From contig JAGNUG010000009.1 in the NCBI GenBank assembly GCA_017987115.1, positions 1 to 59,855 on the forward strand: a DNA stretch of 59,855 bases, in the 5' to 3' direction. The notes beneath the pieces are model-generated. The model saw only the letters and a list, made by a program, of their open reading frames with translations. It was not told the DNA's origin and ran no database searches. The first letter of the stretch is position 1; every line of letters starts with the position of its first letter. This DNA comes from Flavobacteriales bacterium (lineage in GTDB: Bacteria; Bacteroidota; Bacteroidia; Flavobacteriales_F; PHOS-HE28). Both the position numbers and the translations under genes were made by a program. Of this stretch, positions 38,479 through 47,520 are shown one piece after another.

Positions 38479-38805
38479 ATGGCCAAAAAAGACCCCTTTT
38501 CCCTTCCTGAGCTCGAGGCATTGCCACTAAGCGATGAGGAAGAATCACGGCAATTCGTAATGCGAGTTGATGGTCATCGGGTCCGTATGGAATATGATCG
38601 TAATGGCGATAGGATTTTCCTAACGCATGTTGATGTTCCGCATGTAATCGCTGGTCATGGAATTGATGAGGTCATTACAATAAAAGTACTTAACTGGACC
38701 GAGCAGAACAACTTGAGCTTGGTGCCATCGTGTACATTCGTGAAAGAATTTCTACGCAAGAACCCTGAATGGCAGCGTTTGATGTTGAAGGGGGTTCAGC
38801 TGTAA
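38479..38805 (+). CDS. Small GNAT-type (YidJ/Acetyltransf_CG-like) protein
   Basis: The 108-residue protein resembles the short single-domain N-acetyltransferases. FVMRVDGHRVRMEYDRNGDR corresponds to the paired first strands. FLTHVDVPHVIAGHGI resembles the usual HTxVPxxxxGxGI acetyl-CoA loop. NLSLVPSCTFVKEFLRKNPEW matches the PxCxxVxxxxxxxPxW tail. The substrate of this group is not known. An N-terminal extension (FSLPELEALPLSDEEES) is not part of the domain. It has its own promoter; mnmG follows after a 326-bp gap. Confidence 0.82.
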   Translation: MAKKDPFSLPELEALPLSDEEESRQFVMRVDGHRVRMEYDRNGDRIFLTHVDVPHVIAGHGIDEVITIKVLNWTEQNNLSLVPSCTFVKEFLRKNPEWQRLMLKGVQL

Positions 38806-39008
38806 TTGCGCTCGGAATTTACCAGTCTTGATCCAATTCATGTTAGGCTTGTAGCTGTTTGGCTTTATGGCCTAACATTTCATTGTCGTGGTATCTTCAT
38901 TCTGGACAGTTTCGGTCCGATTTTATGGTGTGCGGGAGGGACGACCAGCATTGTTCAACACGACACTCTTTTCCGTTCATTTGATCAACAACAGAAAGCA
39001 ATAGGCCA

Positions 39009-39016
39009 TACCTTTG
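39009..39016 (+). promoter_or_regulatory. -7 element of mnmG
   Basis: TACCTTTG followed by CGGCGTCC matches TAnnTTTG fully. A TTG lies about 25 nt upstream, slightly too far. The leader would be about 110 nt and would contain the parS-type site. Confidence 0.5.
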
Positions 39017-39082
39017 CGGCGTCCATGGAACGCGTCTACACACAAAAACACAATCCACTGAGGACCAGGCCTTCATGTGGAT

Positions 39083-39098
39083 CGTTCCACGTGGAACA
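39083..39098. promoter_or_regulatory. parS-type palindrome 1 (mnmG leader)
   Basis: CGTTCCACGTGGAACA contains the perfect 14-bp palindrome GTTCCACGTGGAAC. It fits the widely conserved ParB site TGTTnCACGTGnAACA except for its first base. Two identical 16-bp copies follow at 40631 and 41041, and all three are preceded by GAT. Confidence 0.82.
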
Positions 39099-39131
39099 CT
39101 TGCATACCATGCGCAATGCAATAAACCCTGC

Positions 39132-41030
39132 ATGATCAAGAACGAACAATATGACCTAATAGTAGTTGGCGGCGGTCATGCCGGATGCGAAGCGGCCGCA
39201 GCAGCAGCTAACCTCGGGTCACGTGTACTCCTGATCACAATGAACATGGGAGTGATCGGACAGATGAGCTGCAATCCTGCAATGGGTGGCGTCGCCAAGG
39301 GTCAGATCGTACGCGAGATAGATGCGATCGGAGGCTATAGCGGAATTGTAAGTGACCGCAGCACCGTTCAATTCCGTATGCTCAATAGAAGCAAAGGGCC
39401 TGCGATGTGGAGCCCGCGCAGCCAAAACGACCGTAACCTGTTTGCTGCAGAGTGGCGTTCAATGTTAGAAGGTACACCTCATGTTCACTTCTGGCAGGAT
39501 AGTGTTAACCACATCGTGATTGAGGAAGGCCAAGTTACTGGAGTTATTACCGGCCTTGGGAAGATCATCTCGTGTCGCGCAGTAGTTCTAACAAGTGGAA
39601 CCTTTATGAATGGCGTTATGCACATTGGTGAGCGCAAACTTGGAGGTGGCAGAGCTGGCGAAAACGCGAGTCACGGCATAACCGAACAGCTCATAAGTCT
39701 GGGCTTCGAAGCAGGTCGAATGAAGACCGGGACTCCTCCTCGCGTTGATGGCCGCAGTATTGCCTATTCAGAACTTGAAGAACAATTGGGAGACAAAGAT
39801 CCCTCGCACTTCAGTTTCATTCCTGGCAATTCTCCTTTTTCAAAGGGCCAGAATAGAAAAGATCAACTCTCTTGTTGGATTACATATACAAGTCCAGAAG
39901 TTCATGACATTCTTCGAACGGGGTTCGATAGGAGCCCAATGTTCAATGGCCGGATCCAAGGAATCGGCCCGAGGTATTGTCCGAGTATCGAAGATAAGAT
40001 TGACCGCTTTGAAGATAAAGACCGCCACCAGATATTCGTAGAACCTGAAGGTTGGAATACAGTTGAGACCTATATAAATGGGTTCAGCACAAGTTTACCT
40101 GAAGAAACACAGCTGGCAGCCTTAAGGGCAATACCTGGGTTTTCCAAGGCCTTGATGTTTCGGCCCGGATATGCTGTGGAATATGACTACTTCCCCCCTA
40201 CCCAACTCAAACACACTCTTGAAACCAAGCTTGTATCCGGGTTGTATTTCGCAGGTCAAATAAACGGTACGACCGGTTACGAGGAAGCCGCTTGTCAAGG
40301 CTTAATGGCTGGCATTAATGCTCATTTAAAACTTGTGGAAAAGGATCCATTTATACTAGATAGAGACGAGGCATACATCGGCGTACTTATTGACGATCTG
40401 ATAACCAAAGGAACCGAAGAACCCTATCGGATGTTCACCAGCAGAGCTGAATACCGAATTCTTCTACGCCAGGACAACGCGGATATTCGATTAACGGAAC
40501 GCTCGCATACTATGGGGCTTGCAAGCAACAAAAGACTAGAACGCGTTCTATCCAAGACACGACACAGCCAATCTCTACTAACAGCCCTTAGGGACGAAAG
40601 CGTTGACCCCAGCGCGGTAAATCCAGTGATCGTTCCACGTGGAACATCACCCGTAAAGCAAAAGGTCAAGCTCTTTGATATCCTTCTGCGACCCCAGGTC
40701 ACCTATGCGGATCTGGAGCCTCTTTCGCAGCGCATTGCTCAGATTGCTGCGGAGGCAGATGATCTGCGCGCAGAAGTGATCGAGCAGGTCGAGATCAATT
40801 CGAAATATGAAGGCTACCTGTCAAAAGAACGCGAAATGGCGGAGAAATTGACTCGGCTGGATGAAGTCAGCTTAGAGCTTGGTATTGACTATGGCCGCCT
40901 AACCTCGCTGAGCATAGAGGCTCGACAAAAACTAGAAAAGATCCGCCCAGCCACCCTTGGCCAGGCCTCCCGAATTAGTGGAGTTTCTCCAGCTGACCTA
41001 AGCGTCCTAATGGTCTATCTCGGGCGATGA
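39132..41030 (+). CDS. mnmG: tRNA uridine-5-carboxymethylaminomethyl modification enzyme MnmG (GidA)
   Basis: The FAD protein has 632 residues from the ATG at 39132. With MnmE it places the cmnm5 group on wobble U34 of several tRNAs. The dinucleotide fold reads [12 protein letters not shown] (9-20). Other markers are [51 protein letters not shown], and the C-terminal helical domain with [10 protein letters not shown] frame starting at 39075 adds 19 residues, partly made of parS bases, and has no family support. A parS-type site lies inside the gene at 40631-40646 and is read as VIVPRGTSP, in the stretch before the C-terminal domain. In many bacteria mnmG is near oriC. Confidence 0.96.
   Translation: MIKNEQYDLIVVGGGHAGCEAAAAAANLGSRVLLITMNMGVIGQMSCNPAMGGVAKGQIVREIDAIGGYSGIVSDRSTVQFRMLNRSKGPAMWSPRSQNDRNLFAAEWRSMLEGTPHVHFWQDSVNHIVIEEGQVTGVITGLGKIISCRAVVLTSGTFMNGVMHIGERKLGGGRAGENASHGITEQLISLGFEAGRMKTGTPPRVDGRSIAYSELEEQLGDKDPSHFSFIPGNSPFSKGQNRKDQLSCWITYTSPEVHDILRTGFDRSPMFNGRIQGIGPRYCPSIEDKIDRFEDKDRHQIFVEPEGWNTVETYINGFSTSLPEETQLAALRAIPGFSKALMFRPGYAVEYDYFPPTQLKHTLETKLVSGLYFAGQINGTTGYEEAACQGLMAGINAHLKLVEKDPFILDRDEAYIGVLIDDLITKGTEEPYRMFTSRAEYRILLRQDNADIRLTERSHTMGLASNKRLERVLSKTRHSQSLLTALRDESVDPSAVNPVIVPRGTSPVKQKVKLFDILLRPQVTYADLEPLSQRIAQIAAEADDLRAEVIEQVEINSKYEGYLSKEREMAEKLTRLDEVSLELGIDYGRLTSLSIEARQKLEKIRPATLGQASRISGVSPADLSVLMVYLGR
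40631..40646. promoter_or_regulatory. parS-type palindrome 2 (inside mnmG)
   Basis: This 16-mer is identical to the copy at 39083 and lies 1548 bp downstream of it. It is in-frame coding sequence (VPRGT), so the palindrome is kept despite codon constraints. Confidence 0.82.
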
Positions 41031-41040
41031 ACATAAAGAT

Positions 41041-41056
41041 CGTTCCACGTGGAACA
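41041..41056. promoter_or_regulatory. parS-type palindrome 3 (at the methyltransferase start)
   Basis: This third identical 16-mer lies 410 bp after copy 2 and 10 bp after the mnmG stop. The GTG in the centre of CACGTG (41049) is the earliest start of the next gene. Confidence 0.82.
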
Positions 41057-41957
41057 CTGCACTTTGGAACACCTAAATAACTGCCCCCTGTGCGCATCGA
41101 AACATGCAAAGCACGCACTGAATGTCGTTGACTTCTCAGTATCCAAAGAAATCTTTGAACTGGTTGATTGCGCTGATTGTGGATTCCGATTTACAAACCC
41201 TCGTCCCAATGTGGGTGGCCTGAGCAGGTACTACCAAAGTGAAAATTACATATCACACAGTAATGCCAACTCTAGCCTACAAGACCGGCTCTACCAACTT
41301 GCACGTAAATTCACATTGCGCGGAAAATACCAATTATTAAAGGCATATCAGCCCATCGGCAAGGTTCTCGATATTGGCTGTGGAACGGGTCAATTCTTGG
41401 CACATCTAATGAGCCGCGGGTATTCCGTTCAGGGAATCGAACCAAGCCTTAATACACGCGAAGGGACTATTGCGAATTACGGTATTCGCGTTGTACCATC
41501 AATAAATGACATTCCACATCAAGAACAATTCAACATAGTAACGATGTGGCATGTTCTTGAGCATATCCCAGACTTGCGCAGTCATTTTAAAAAGCTATTC
41601 GCGTTAATGGCCGACAAGGGTATCTTGATTATTGCTGTACCCGACCGCTCAAGTTGGGACGCCCAACATTATGGTCCTAATTGGGCTGCTTGGGATGTTC
41701 CTCGCCACTTATCGCATTTCAGGCAAAAGGACATTCATACTTTGTTGCATGAGCATGGTTTCACTTTGCTCCAAACCAAACGCATGTGGATAGATGCTTT
41801 CTACATCGCAATGCTCAGCGAGCAGTATAAAGGCCATGGTAAACTGGGCTCAATAATAATGGGAATAGCTTATGGGACGTGGTCAAACATTCTATCCCTC
41901 CTTGGCGGACGGCCTACATCAAGCACTTTATACATCGCTAAGAAAATCGAAGCCTGA
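41049..41957 (+). CDS. Class I SAM-dependent methyltransferase with N-terminal zinc ribbon
   Basis: The protein has 302 residues if it starts at GTG 41049, inside the parS-type palindrome; TTG at 41064 is an alternative. An N-terminal CPLC and a later CADC (about residues 13-16 and 40-43) form a likely zinc ribbon, followed by GFRFTNPRP. The methyltransferase core has VLDIGCGTGQFL (motif I, about 112-123), GIEPS, and MWHVLEHIPD. This layout resembles glycan- or lipid-linked methyltransferases of cell-surface pathways. The acceptor is unknown. It follows mnmG directly and may be cotranscribed. Confidence 0.87.
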   Translation: MEHCTLEHLNNCPLCASKHAKHALNVVDFSVSKEIFELVDCADCGFRFTNPRPNVGGLSRYYQSENYISHSNANSSLQDRLYQLARKFTLRGKYQLLKAYQPIGKVLDIGCGTGQFLAHLMSRGYSVQGIEPSLNTREGTIANYGIRVVPSINDIPHQEQFNIVTMWHVLEHIPDLRSHFKKLFALMADKGILIIAVPDRSSWDAQHYGPNWAAWDVPRHLSHFRQKDIHTLLHEHGFTLLQTKRMWIDAFYIAMLSEQYKGHGKLGSIIMGIAYGTWSNILSLLGGRPTSSTLYIAKKIEA

Positions 41958-42168
41958 GAAGGTGGATTATTGCGCATCTAAAGCGCTTTTGCCTCGCGAT
42001 AGCAGTACCCCCAGTCGAGCTATCTGTTCGCGCAGCAGCAATCATTTATGGCAACCGTTGTTCAGCCTTTATAACTCGCTGATCTTCAACAGGTCATTCG
42101 CAAATTCATGATCCTACGCAAATGTTTCATCTAAATGGTCCCTGCGGAGCGTGCGCACCACAGCAATA

Positions 42169-42203
42169 TTGAAGTCGATCCGACAACAGCCTTCTTACCT
42201 TTG
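42169..42203 (+). promoter_or_regulatory. Possible promoter of the aldehyde dehydrogenase gene
   Basis: TTG at 42169-42171 and TACCTTTG at 42196-42203 are 24 nt apart, a little longer than usual. The -7 element is a perfect match. The leader to the ATG at 42243 would be about 33 nt. Confidence 0.5.
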
Positions 42204-42242
42204 CACTTCTCTTCTCAAGATAAAGTTACGAACTACAGCAAC

Positions 42243-43805
42243 ATGTCAACCACTACAGCAATAAGCACCAACAAAATATCTGACGTATTGAAACGCCTTG
42301 GTGTTCAGGATCTGAATAGCGGTGTAGGTACGGGCAACACTTGGTTGAAGGGAGAAGGCCTTGAATTGAAAAGCTTCAGTCCGGTTGATGGCGCATTGAT
42401 CGGTACGGTGCGTGGGGCTAATAAGACCGAATATGAAAAGCTGGTCGCCAAAGCCCAAGAGGGATTCTTAGAGTGGCGGACATGGCCAGCACCTAAGCGA
42501 GGTGAGGTTGTAAGACAGCTCGGCGAAGAATTGAGAAAGCACAAGAATGATCTCGGCAAATTGGTGAGTTATGAGATGGGTAAGAGCTACCAAGAAGGTC
42601 TTGGTGAGGTTCAGGAAATGATCGACATCTGTGATTTTGCTGTCGGTCTTTCTCGACAATTACACGGCCTTACCATGCACAGTGAGCGTCCTGAGCATCG
42701 TATGTATGAGCAATGGCACCCAATGGGACTCGTGGGTATCATTACAGCATTTAATTTCCCCGTTGCTGTTTGGTGCTGGAACACGGCACTGGCCTGGGTT
42801 TGCGGGAATGTATGCCTATGGAAGCCGAGCGAAAAAACCCCATTGACCAGTATAGCTTGCCAGAACATAACCACTGAAGTTTTCAAACGGAACAATGTAC
42901 CGGAAGGTGTTAGTGCCATCGTAAATGGAGACCGCGAGGTAGGAGAGTGGCTGAGCAACGACCCACGTATACCATTGGTAAGCGCTACCGGCAGCACGCG
43001 TATGGGCAAAGCCGTAAGCGCGGCAGTTGGTCAACGATTGGGCCGTTCTCTGTTGGAGCTGGGAGGAAATAACGCAATCATTATCAGTGATAAAGCAGAC
43101 CTTGACATGGCTCTTATCGGCGCAGTATTCGGGGCAGTTGGAACATGCGGTCAGCGTTGCACAAGCACGCGTCGTCTGATCATTCATTACAAGGTCTATG
43201 ATGCGTTCCGCGATAAGCTGGTCAAGGCATATGGTCAACTTCGCATCGGCGATCCATTAAACGAAAAGAACCATGTTGGTCCATTGATCGACAAGGACGC
43301 AGTGAAGATGTATGAGAACGCACTAGAGGCGGCAAAAAAACAAGGGGCAAAAGTCGCTGTGGACGGTGGAATTCTTTCCGGACAGGAGTATGCAAGCGGC
43401 TGCTACGTAAAACCCGCAGTCGTTGAAGCTGAACCCAACATGGATATCGTTCAGGAAGAAACCTTCGCGCCTATTCTTTACCTACTTAGATACAAAGGTG
43501 ATATCCACGATGCCATCGCCATTCAGAATGGCGTTAAACAAGGCTTGAGCAGTGCTATAATGACACGTGATCTGCTGGAAGCAGAGCGATTCCTCTCAGC
43601 TGCGGGAAGCGATTGCGGCATAGCCAACGTAAATATTGGCACAAGCGGCGCTGAGATCGGCGGTGCCTTTGGTGGCGAGAAAGAAACCGGAGGTGGTCGT
43701 GAAAGTGGCAGTGATGCATGGAAGACCTATATGCGACGTCAGACGAATACGATCAATTATGGCACAACCCTTCCCCTTGCGCAAGGGATCAAATTCGACC
43801 TATAG
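42243..43805 (+). CDS. ALDH7-type aldehyde dehydrogenase (alpha-aminoadipic semialdehyde dehydrogenase-like)
   Basis: From the ATG at 42243 it has 520 residues. The NAD-dependent enzyme probably oxidises alpha-aminoadipic semialdehyde (L-piperidine-6-carboxylate) in lysine breakdown, or a related aldehyde. Substrate is inferred from resemblance to antiquitin (ALDH7). Visible landmarks are ITAFNFPVAVWCWN, KPSEKTPL, LLELGGNNAII with the general base Glu, and GAVGTCGQRCTSTRR with the nucleophile Cys; the CGQRCTSTRR context is ALDH7-like. A longer frame from 42135 covers the promoter and is unlikely. No other lysine-pathway gene is adjacent. Confidence 0.88.
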   Translation: MSTTTAISTNKISDVLKRLGVQDLNSGVGTGNTWLKGEGLELKSFSPVDGALIGTVRGANKTEYEKLVAKAQEGFLEWRTWPAPKRGEVVRQLGEELRKHKNDLGKLVSYEMGKSYQEGLGEVQEMIDICDFAVGLSRQLHGLTMHSERPEHRMYEQWHPMGLVGIITAFNFPVAVWCWNTALAWVCGNVCLWKPSEKTPLTSIACQNITTEVFKRNNVPEGVSAIVNGDREVGEWLSNDPRIPLVSATGSTRMGKAVSAAVGQRLGRSLLELGGNNAIIISDKADLDMALIGAVFGAVGTCGQRCTSTRRLIIHYKVYDAFRDKLVKAYGQLRIGDPLNEKNHVGPLIDKDAVKMYENALEAAKKQGAKVAVDGGILSGQEYASGCYVKPAVVEAEPNMDIVQEETFAPILYLLRYKGDIHDAIAIQNGVKQGLSSAIMTRDLLEAERFLSAAGSDCGIANVNIGTSGAEIGGAFGGEKETGGGRESGSDAWKTYMRRQTNTINYGTTLPLAQGIKFDL

Positions 43806-43893
43806 GTAGCACAGATAAGACCGATCAGGATCACGAGAGAGCACGAAAAGGGTAAGTACACCAACGTGTCTCTTGCTTAGTTTCGTTACCTTA

Positions 43894-45174
43894 ATGAAAA
43901 TTCGTTGCATTGCTCCTTACTTGTTCGCCTTGGTCATGCTGGTTGCGGCGTGCTCCACGGAAAACAGGGAAACCGAAGCCCTTGCACCTCGTCCTGGACC
44001 TTGGCGCATGGAACTTGCGATCACGGACTCCATTGCGAACACCACACATACGCTACCATTCCTGTTCGACCTTGATCGCCACGGTGACTCGTGGAATGTG
44101 GTCATTCATAATGCAGATGAGTCGATCCTCGTAAATGAGGTGGAATTTGAACAGGACAGCTTCGTATGGAAACTACCATATTTCGATACTGAATTCGTTG
44201 GCACAATAGTTAATGACAGCACCCTTGTCGGGAATTGGCATAACTATTACAAAGGTTCGGATTATACCATCGCGTTTACAGCGAAAGCCGGTGCCCTGCC
44301 TCGGTTTGAGCGTTCAGGTACAACTACGACACTTGGAAATCAATGGGAAACCCATTTCGGCCCGGAACAAGAAGAAGATGCTATTGGACTATTTCACCAG
44401 AACGGCGATCGAGTCACCGGCACGTTTGCAACAGAGACCGGTGATTATCGGTTCTTGGATGGAATTCTACGCGGTGATTCACTCTATATATCAACGTTCG
44501 ATGGATCTCATGCTTTCTTATTCAAAGCACTTTTGAAGAACGATACGTTACGTGGTCGTTTCTGGAGCGGGGTCCACTTTCAAGAACCCTGGATCGCCGT
44601 TCGGAATCCTACTTTCAAACTCCGGAATGCGGACTCACTTACCTACTTGAAAGAGGGTTATGAGATGGTTGACCTGTCCTTTCCAGATATTGATGGTGGG
44701 GTGGTGGCCTCAAAGGCTCCGGAGAACACAGGTAAGGTGCTCTTAGTGCAGATCATGGGAAGCTGGTGCCCGAATTGTGTCGATGAAAGCCGATTACTAC
44801 AAGAGTTATATTCCAAGCACCATGCTAATGGATTGAACATAATCTCCCTAGCATTTGAGCGTGATCCGAATTCAGCCAAGGCAATAACCGGCCTTAAACG
44901 TTACAGGGATGGGCTGGAGCTTGATTTCCCGATCGCACTTGTAGGGAGCGCTAATAAAGATAGCACCTCCGTGGCATTGCCTTTCCTGAATGCGGTTATG
45001 AGCTATCCGACCTGCATTTTCATTGGGCGCGATGGCATGGTAAGGCGGATCCATACCGGATTCTATGGCCCAGGAACAGGAGCAGAACGCTATGCGGCAT
45101 ACAGACACGACATAGAACTGTTCGTTACCGACCTTCTGAAGGAACCAGCCATACCAATGGCAAGCAGGCGCTAG
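43894..45174 (+). CDS. Thioredoxin-like (TlpA/ResA-type) lipoprotein
   Basis: The 426-residue protein begins with a lipoprotein signal (LFALVMLVAACSTE). An N-terminal beta-rich region of about 250 residues precedes a TlpA-like thioredoxin domain (about 265-420). The redox motif WCPNC lies in VQIMGSWCPNCVDES, and the cis-Pro region is SYPTCIFIG. Such proteins reduce or exchange disulfides outside the inner membrane, for example in cytochrome c maturation or stress defence. The ATG at 43894 is chosen over TTG at 43873, which lengthens the signal peptide. It converges with the M28 peptidase gene with one base between the stops. Confidence 0.87.
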   Translation: MKIRCIAPYLFALVMLVAACSTENRETEALAPRPGPWRMELAITDSIANTTHTLPFLFDLDRHGDSWNVVIHNADESILVNEVEFEQDSFVWKLPYFDTEFVGTIVNDSTLVGNWHNYYKGSDYTIAFTAKAGALPRFERSGTTTTLGNQWETHFGPEQEEDAIGLFHQNGDRVTGTFATETGDYRFLDGILRGDSLYISTFDGSHAFLFKALLKNDTLRGRFWSGVHFQEPWIAVRNPTFKLRNADSLTYLKEGYEMVDLSFPDIDGGVVASKAPENTGKVLLVQIMGSWCPNCVDESRLLQELYSKHHANGLNIISLAFERDPNSAKAITGLKRYRDGLELDFPIALVGSANKDSTSVALPFLNAVMSYPTCIFIGRDGMVRRIHTGFYGPGTGAERYAAYRHDIELFVTDLLKEPAIPMASRR

Positions 45175-45175
45175 C

Positions 45176-46693
45176 TTAGGGTTTCAGGGGTTTGTCCACT
45201 GTTGGCCTTTCAGTGGCATTTGCAAGTAACCAGGCTGTATGGAATACCAACAAAGTGCGCTGATGGTATAGATCGAAAAGAATCTTTTCAACGTCGTCCG
45301 TAGGCTGGTGATAGTCCTCGTGAACACCGCTGAAATAAAAGATACTGGGAACTCCTTTCTTAGCAAAGTTGTAATGGTCGCTCCGATAATAGAACCGGTT
45401 AGGGTCATCCTCTGAATTGAAGGTATAATCCAAGTCCAGCTTCGTGTAGGTGCTATTTGCGTTCTCATCCAGGACATGAAGGTCCGTACTGAGGCGATCA
45501 CTTCCAATCACGTAGATATAGGGGTCACTGGTCATGTGTGAACTATCCCTTCTGCCGATCATATCAATATTGAGATTCGCAATGGTACTCGCCAACGGAA
45601 ATACCGGATGATCACTGTAATAACTTGAACCGAGCAACCCTTTTTCCTCACCACTAACGGGCATCACCAGAACGCTGCGTCGTGGACCATGGCCTTCAGC
45701 CTTCGCCATTGCGAAAGCTTCTGCGATCTCAAGGATGGCCACAGTACCTGTACCATCATCATCCGCACCATTGTACACCACGCCATTCTCTACGCCGATG
45801 TGGTCATAATGAGCAGTGATGACCAATAGTTCATCCTTTTTATCCGTGCCTTCTATGTACGCTAATACGTTCTCAGCAAGAACACGTTGTCCGCTTTCGC
45901 CTTTAGCGATGGTCATGTCCACTTTCACCCTTTTACCGGGTGATCTTCTGGACAATTTGTTCAGTTTCCACTTTCCCAACATGCCTTCCATTGCGTCCGC
46001 GTCGATCAGGATCAACTGAGCCCGTGTCTCTTTTTCCTTTTCCGGAACATCTGTTGCCAAGCGCATGCGTGAACTTGTCGCATAATGCCCCAACTCCGCT
46101 TTCAACTGTTCTATTCTCTTTGTGGGTATCAATAGCACCTCAGCGCCTGCCTTGGTTGCTGCATCAGTGCTCATGCGTAAGGCTATCATCATGGCCATGT
46201 CCTGAGCTCCGGGGTCATCGATCATTACGACCTTACCTCTAAGGCCCTTGGTTTCAGCCATCGTAGTCCCATTTCCCATGTACACCACCTCACTTACGGT
46301 ACGAGCATCAGCTAGTGATTCACTAAAATACAATAGCTCCTTCATGAACGACAGCTCTTGACCGTTGCCCGTAACTCTAATCGTACCGATCCGGCTTTCG
46401 ATCAATTCATACTGCTGATAATAACCATCTACGATCGACCCGGGGTCATGTGCCGGCACCGGTGGGATACCCATCCCAATGATCTCTTTCTTCAAATACG
46501 CAGCAGCCATTTTCTGACCATCCTTACCGGTATCCCGGCCCATGAATGCATCACTGCTCAGGGTTACCAAGTGGTCCTGTAATTCCTCCACTGTGATCGT
46601 GTTGGCATAACGTAATGCAACACTGTCTAATTGGGCTTGAACACTGCTGCTCAGCATTAAGCCTAGTAATACGCTTAGTATTCCGTTTCTCAT
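45176..46693 (-). CDS. Secreted M28-family metallopeptidase
   Basis: The 505-residue protein has a signal peptide (ILSVLLGLMLSSSVQAQ), a protease-associated-type insert and a C-terminal M28 domain with two zinc ions. The ligands and base can be placed: His in TAHYDHIG, Asp in GADDDGTG, Glu-Glu in SGEEKGLLGS, Asp in NIDMIGR and His in EDYHQPTDD. M28 enzymes are aminopeptidases or related hydrolases. The export signal suggests scavenging of peptides or processing in the periplasm or outside. It lies 3 bp downstream of rpiB on the same strand, so the pair is probably cotranscribed. Confidence 0.92.
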   Translation of the reverse strand: MRNGILSVLLGLMLSSSVQAQLDSVALRYANTITVEELQDHLVTLSSDAFMGRDTGKDGQKMAAAYLKKEIIGMGIPPVPAHDPGSIVDGYYQQYELIESRIGTIRVTGNGQELSFMKELLYFSESLADARTVSEVVYMGNGTTMAETKGLRGKVVMIDDPGAQDMAMMIALRMSTDAATKAGAEVLLIPTKRIEQLKAELGHYATSSRMRLATDVPEKEKETRAQLILIDADAMEGMLGKWKLNKLSRRSPGKRVKVDMTIAKGESGQRVLAENVLAYIEGTDKKDELLVITAHYDHIGVENGVVYNGADDDGTGTVAILEIAEAFAMAKAEGHGPRRSVLVMPVSGEEKGLLGSSYYSDHPVFPLASTIANLNIDMIGRRDSSHMTSDPYIYVIGSDRLSTDLHVLDENANSTYTKLDLDYTFNSEDDPNRFYYRSDHYNFAKKGVPSIFYFSGVHEDYHQPTDDVEKILFDLYHQRTLLVFHTAWLLANATERPTVDKPLKP

Positions 46694-46696
46694 CCT

Positions 46697-47137
46697 TTAT
46701 GCCTCAAGTTCGATCTTGGATACACGACGCTGATGTCTTCCTCCTTCGAACTTCGTTGACAGGAAAGTGTCCACAATGGCTTTAGCCTGATCCTCGGATA
46801 TGAATCGCGCTGGTAAGGAAAGCACGTTTGCGTTATTATGCTGACGACCTAATTCTGCGATCTCCTCCGTCCAAGCTAAGGCTGCGCGTACTCCTTTATG
46901 CCGATTAGCACTGATATTCACACCGTTACCACTACCGCAAATAATGACCCCTAGACTATCCGGTTCCGCTGCAACACTATCAGCTACGGCATGGGCAAAG
47001 TCAGGATAATCCACACTATCCCTGATGTGCGTGCCTTTATCATGAACCTCGCATCCATTATCACGCAGATGGTCCTTAAGAATATGTTTCAATTCAAAAC
47101 CAGCGTGGTCGCTTCCTATAAAGATGTGCTTCACCAT
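46697..47137 (-). CDS. rpiB: Ribose 5-phosphate isomerase B
   Basis: The 146-residue enzyme interconverts ribulose 5-phosphate and ribose 5-phosphate, which feeds Prs (also in this window). It starts HIFIGSDHAGFELK. ICGSGNGVNISANRHKGVRAAL is the RpiB/LacAB signature, with the phosphate-binding loop. HNNANVLSLPAR and GGRHQRRVSKI complete the family pattern. A perfect -7 element lies only 4 bases before the ATG, so the transcript may be leaderless. It probably forms an operon with the M28 gene. Confidence 0.94.
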   Translation of the reverse strand: MVKHIFIGSDHAGFELKHILKDHLRDNGCEVHDKGTHIRDSVDYPDFAHAVADSVAAEPDSLGVIICGSGNGVNISANRHKGVRAALAWTEEIAELGRQHNNANVLSLPARFISEDQAKAIVDTFLSTKFEGGRHQRRVSKIELEA

Positions 47138-47141
47138 TACG

Positions 47142-47149
47142 CAAAGATA
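47142..47149 (-). promoter_or_regulatory. -7 element of rpiB
   Basis: TATCTTTG on the minus strand is a perfect TAnnTTTG. Only 4 bases separate it from the ATG at 47137, so transcription would begin at or next to the start codon. Confidence 0.5.
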
Positions 47150-47235
47150 CCTCTTCCATTATGCTATTCCATCCATCTTCAATGTCCTACTACTGAACGT
47201 TATATCAACGACCCTTCCAGCCATTGATCCAACGC

Positions 47236-47248
47236 TTATCAACGATCG
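47236..47248 (-). repeat. Intergenic 13-mer CGATCGTTGATAA, copy 2 (inverted)
   Basis: The plus strand reads TTATCAACGATCG. With two further bases it forms a 15-bp inverted match (TTATCAACGATCGAA) to the copy about 200 bp downstream. Confidence 0.6.
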
Positions 47249-47444
47249 AATGGTTGGATCACAAGATTTAATGTTCATTAGTTCTAATAACATTCAATTA
47301 ACCCGTTTACGCAATTTCCACTTAAGAAAATTATGCAATAGAGCAATCTGTCTTATTGATCCAGTATACACAGGGATCGAACGATCAAACTACTTGAAGT
47401 CCATCCAAATATTTCAACAAAAAGGAATACCACGGAGCATTCTT

Positions 47445-47457
47445 CGATCGTTGATAA
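47445..47457 (+). repeat. Intergenic 13-mer CGATCGTTGATAA, copy 3
   Basis: Preceded by TT, it mirrors copy 2 in the same gap over 15 bp. Confidence 0.6.
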
Positions 47458-47520
47458 TATTCAGCACATTCTTAGATACATCTCGTATTGCCTTTCCTCA
47501 AATTACACCAGGATCGTTCA

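Larger units (their letters stand above)
38806..39131 (+). other. mnmG leader and intergenic region (326 bp)
   Basis: This gap holds the candidate mnmG -7 element (39009-39016) and one parS-type palindrome (39083-39098), both listed separately. A frame of 109 codons crosses it but begins with TTG directly after the GNAT stop and has no family resemblance. I see no RNA gene or DnaA box in it. Confidence 0.5.

Noticed and set aside
38806-39135. 109-codon frame after the GNAT gene
   Set aside because: It starts with TTG directly after a stop, crosses a promoter and a parS site, and resembles no protein family.
38333-42242. Replication origin (oriC) at mnmG
   Set aside because: Despite the parS-type sites I found no cluster of TTATCCACA-like DnaA boxes and no dnaA, so I do not annotate an origin here.
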